Source of the DNA: Stercorarius parasiticus
Lineage: Eukaryota > Chordata > Aves > Charadriiformes > Stercorariidae
Assembly (NCBI GenBank): GCA_013396915.1
Contig: VWZL01002218.1
Location: 62,001-126,000, forward strand
Direction of reading: 5' to 3'
DNA length: 64,000 nucleotides
In this document: one piece after another, positions 60,840-64,000 of the stretch
How positions within the stretch are numbered: position 1 is the first letter of the stretch
Layout of the letters: each line of letters opens with the position of its first letter
Program-made: the position numbers and the translations under genes
Notes under the pieces: model-generated
Told to the model about the DNA's origin: nothing
Databases searched by the model: none
The model's input: only the letters and a program-made list of their open reading frames with translations

Positions 60840-63800
60840 CACTTAATTAAATTAAATGCATCTAAAAAAAATTATGACCTGTATTTGTTGTTATAGTTTA
60901 TCCCATAAGAGCAATTTTAGAAGAAAGGTAAAAAATTATACGGAATTGTATAACTTTTAGCTGCTGTAATATGTCACTGCTTGCTACAAACAGTTAGCAC
61001 TTACAAAGAATAGCTAAAATAAAGTATTATTTACTTGTAACAGACTCATGAGCATATAAGTAACCATAAACAATGTGTGTGGTCCTGTTTTATGCACCAA
61101 AATCTGTGGGGTTTTTTTCATGATTATTTCATTGAGAAGAGGTGATATTTGACCTGACTTCTGACCAAGACAGGTGGTAAGCCTGCCCTTGGTCAGGAGG
61201 CCATGGTACGGAAGGGCTCCCATCCGCATTTCTGAACCTGCCCTCTGCAAACTGGAGGCATGCCGGGAGACAAAGCCTTACTCCCTTGCTCGGAGCCCCT
61301 TTGGGAATTAAATGAAACCCGACTGTTACTCAAGCAGGTGGCTGCACGTGCAGCAAGCAACATTAACTTGTAGGATATATCTCAAGGGATGTGGAAAGCC
61401 TGATGTTGGGGAGCCTGATAGCACAATTTAGCTCTACCCTTTGCCTGCCTTCATCAGACCTTCATCAACTACTAGAGCTGCAAAAGCCTAACAATAACTT
61501 CCCTGCACAGAGGAGAAGCTATACTTATTTTTCCAAAAGCCCCAGTATTTGCTTAATTTTGTGGCTGGGGAAGAGGGAGGAATTATAACCTAAATGCTGC
61601 ACTCTTCCAAAAAGGCAACATTTCTTTTTAAGTTGGTGGCTATTCTTGCACGTATAAGGACAGCAATATATAGGGTCTGTTTCTCATCTCACTTACTCAG
61701 AAGTGTAAACTCGTGGAATTGTACCAGTAAAACAGGTGTGAGATTGGACTGCGGCCCTTGGCCTTTAAGGAGTTCACAAACCAAATTCTCTTCCCGGCAA
61801 TTGCTTTTTGAAACCAAGTACCTAAATATACCATTGCTGTGGACTGGTAAGTTAAAACCAGCGCTGAAATGAAAAGTAGCCATGTTCTGAACAGAACCAA
61901 TTCCAATCCATTTTGGTTTAAAATTCATAGCTTATGTAATTTATTTTTTTGTCTTGTTTTGTGGGGTTTTTTTCCATGTGTGCGTAGGATTTTTTGGAGG
62001 GAAGGGGTACACGTCCCTCTCTGAAACTCTCATCAGCATTTTTAAGACGGTCAAGATATTACGGCTTGTAAACATGAAGACCATGCTAAACATTAAGGTC
62101 GTGTCTGCAGAAGTGTTAGGACTGACTCCAAAGCCAGGTTTCCAGATCTACCCATTTGTGGCGGTCAGCAGGGTCACAGCCTCACCGAATGTGCTGTAAA
62201 TTATTAGTCTTTACAGGTACAGGATTATTCTTCAAAGGGATTTTTTTAGCATTGCACTGTGTTTATGGCCTACTTCATTTAGTTAATCTCAGCTTTTACA
62301 TGGCATTTTTTTCTGGTCTCCCTTAACTTTTCAAAATAAGTATAAGGTTTATGAAAAAACATAAGAATCTATTAATTTCTTTTAGCATATTTTTGTCTTT
62401 TCAGTACTGCTGAGCATAACAGACTATTACATATTTTATTTTAAAGAAAAACTTAGATATTAGTATGCCCTAACAGACATATACATACTTAATCTTTTAG
62501 CTACTAAGACTAAATTAATTTACTATCAACCACATGCTTCCTATAATGTCCAACAGAATTGTTCAACAATTAGATCTATGGGCTGTTTTCATTAAAAGAG
62601 AAATAACTACTGCAAGACAAAGAAAAAAGTCACATAAAAAGACATGGTTTTCATTCAGTTTTTTGTAAATGTTAAAAAACTTTATAAATAAATAAATAAG
62701 GTTAGATACTGCTTTCATGGCCTGCACTATTATATGCCTGTAATTCTGAGAAACCCAGCAGATTTTTGTCAAAGAGCATAGCCTGTCACACACCTTGGTA
62801 TTTGCAGAATGACCCCCTGAGACATTCTGGGTAAGTTAAAATACGTGTAAATATGGCTAATGCATTCTCGCCTAAAAGGCTGTCAGATACTGAACAGCTA
62901 GATTCTTGATAATAATTTGGGAAATTACATGATTGTATACGTACAGATTATCTTGAAGAAAAGATGTTACAGCATGCTTAAAATTGCTGAATTATATATG
63001 TAAGTATAGTCTAAGATAGAATAATGTTATTTTTATATAATTACAATCAAATATGTTTTAGTATTAAACATTACTTAGCAACAAGTGATAAATGGCCAAT
63101 GTAGACAGATGTTGTCTGAGTACAGATGTATTTTTTACAGTCTCAGATTTAATCATATTTCATTAAGGGGAAGGAATTTGATCTTGTTTTTCCTTAGCTG
63201 TATTTTTTTCTTTTCCTATATCAACCTGCCTAAAAATCTATTTAACAAGCCATTTCAATGCTGTATTTTAATAACTATTGAACATGTTTTAAAGCTTTCA
63301 AAATATTCCATGAATATTTAAATGATGATGAATATGGTACATTAAAGAACAAGGTTACAAAAATATATAATCTCTTCTAAAGCTTTGCTGAGATAATTTT
63401 TTAGAATTTTGATTTTACAAGGCTTGTTTTACAAAAGTGAATTTTATTGAAAAAATATTCATGCTGGGGCATCCAAAGCCAGACCCTGGTCCCATTTAAA
63501 TAATGGCAAAAATCCTACTGATTTCAATAGAAATGGCCCTATCCATCCAGAGTTACTTTGCGCAACCCTTATATCTGAATATTGGGGAAGTGCTTTTAGA
63601 TTTTAGCCTTCACAACCTGGAAATTAAGATACTGGACATATGAGGATTGCTCATGAGTTTGGTAGATTAATTGATCATATTGTAATTGCTAGTGTTTTGG
63701 TACAACCTTTTCCAAGAAGAATGCTCTGTTTATCCACACATTTTTTGCTTTCACTCACCCATGCAATATACTGCAGATATAACTTTGTGTTTGAGAACCT

Positions 63801-64000
63801 CACGATGACTAGTTACTATAATTTCTACTGCACCTCCTTTTCCCCCCATCATCCACCTACTATGAGAAGACACGGCTGGCTGGCCAAATTTCTACCCACA
63901 TCCAAATTTCACTTTTTTGAGTTCATTTTAGCAAACCGGCCAGTAAGCAGAAGGGTAGTTCGCGACTCATTTCTATGTGGAAAACAAGCAGGCAAAGAAA

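Larger units (their letters stand above)
58640..64000 (-). other. NR4A3: NR4A3 intron upstream of the ligand-binding-domain exons (partial)
   Basis: I searched the minus strand for the zinc-finger cysteines and the hinge region of NR4A3 and found none, so this is taken as intron, more than 5.3 kb long. It contains a CT/GA microsatellite (59352-59406), a 12-bp palindrome around an E-box (60828-60839) and a segment near 63480-63540 with the 'actgatttcaat' pattern found elsewhere in the window. Short open frames (for example 59450-59665 plus, 61594-61872 plus) look incidental. Confidence 0.7.

Noticed and set aside
58640..64000. Expected NR4A3 zinc-finger and hinge exons
   Set aside because: Looked for the cysteine pattern and hinge residues on the minus strand and did not find them; they are presumably beyond 64000.
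1..64000. CRISPR arrays, operons, bacterial promoters, tRNA or rRNA genes
   Set aside because: The window is animal nuclear DNA; no regular spacer-repeat array was seen, and no cloverleaf with a B-box such as 'ggttcgaatcc' was found.

Overview
This window looks like vertebrate, almost certainly avian, nuclear DNA. Chicken-repeat-1 (CR1) LINE fragments are the dominant repeat and several end in the typical ATTCTATG-type 3' tail. There is a retroviral solo LTR of avian type, relics of older reptile-type CR1, and coding sequence made of short exons separated by many kilobases. Two protein-coding genes are supported, both on the minus strand and both only partly inside the window.

STX17 (syntaxin 17): one exon is visible at 8102-8283. 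It holds the start codon and the first 41 residues. Position 1-8101 is its next intron. 8284 to about 15 kb is its first intron, ending in a GC- and CpG-rich block (14.67-15.65 kb) that should be the promoter and non-coding exon 1. That block is badly assembled: it has a 224-base N gap, single-N joins at 14799, 15019 and 15302, and a perfect 282-bp duplication.

NR4A3 (nuclear receptor NOR-1): three consecutive exons encode most of the ligand-binding domain and the C terminus (58639-58440, 57230-57052, 46620-46358). Splice phases join exactly. The last intron is about 10.4 kb. The 3' UTR probably runs down to about 43.9 kb. The zinc-finger and N-terminal exons are not in the window and should lie beyond 64000. 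NR4A3 immediately upstream of STX17 in the same orientation is the order I remember from mammals (human 9q31), so the window is a conserved syntenic block. In birds that block is probably on the Z chromosome (inference).

Between the genes, 15.9-43.9 kb is intergenic. It holds CR1 fragments of different ages (20.9, 32.3-33.6, 33.9, 35.2, 37.9-38.7 and 39.8-41.1 kb), a small hAT-type DNA transposon with an 8-bp target duplication (33.7 kb), and otherwise unique AT-rich DNA. A solo LTR lies in the last NR4A3 intron (49.4 kb), and microsatellites lie in the NR4A3 3' UTR and introns.

The most unusual structure is a GC-rich segment of about 200 bp, fused at the same base to a CR1 3' tail. It occurs twice in opposite orientation: next to the STX17 promoter (15.5-15.9 kb) and inside a CR1 at 37.9-38.2 kb. 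The promoter copy keeps its CpGs and the distal copy has lost them. I found no CRISPR array, rRNA or tRNA. I found no gene system of unknown kind; the short open reading frames elsewhere look like chance or repeat-derived frames.
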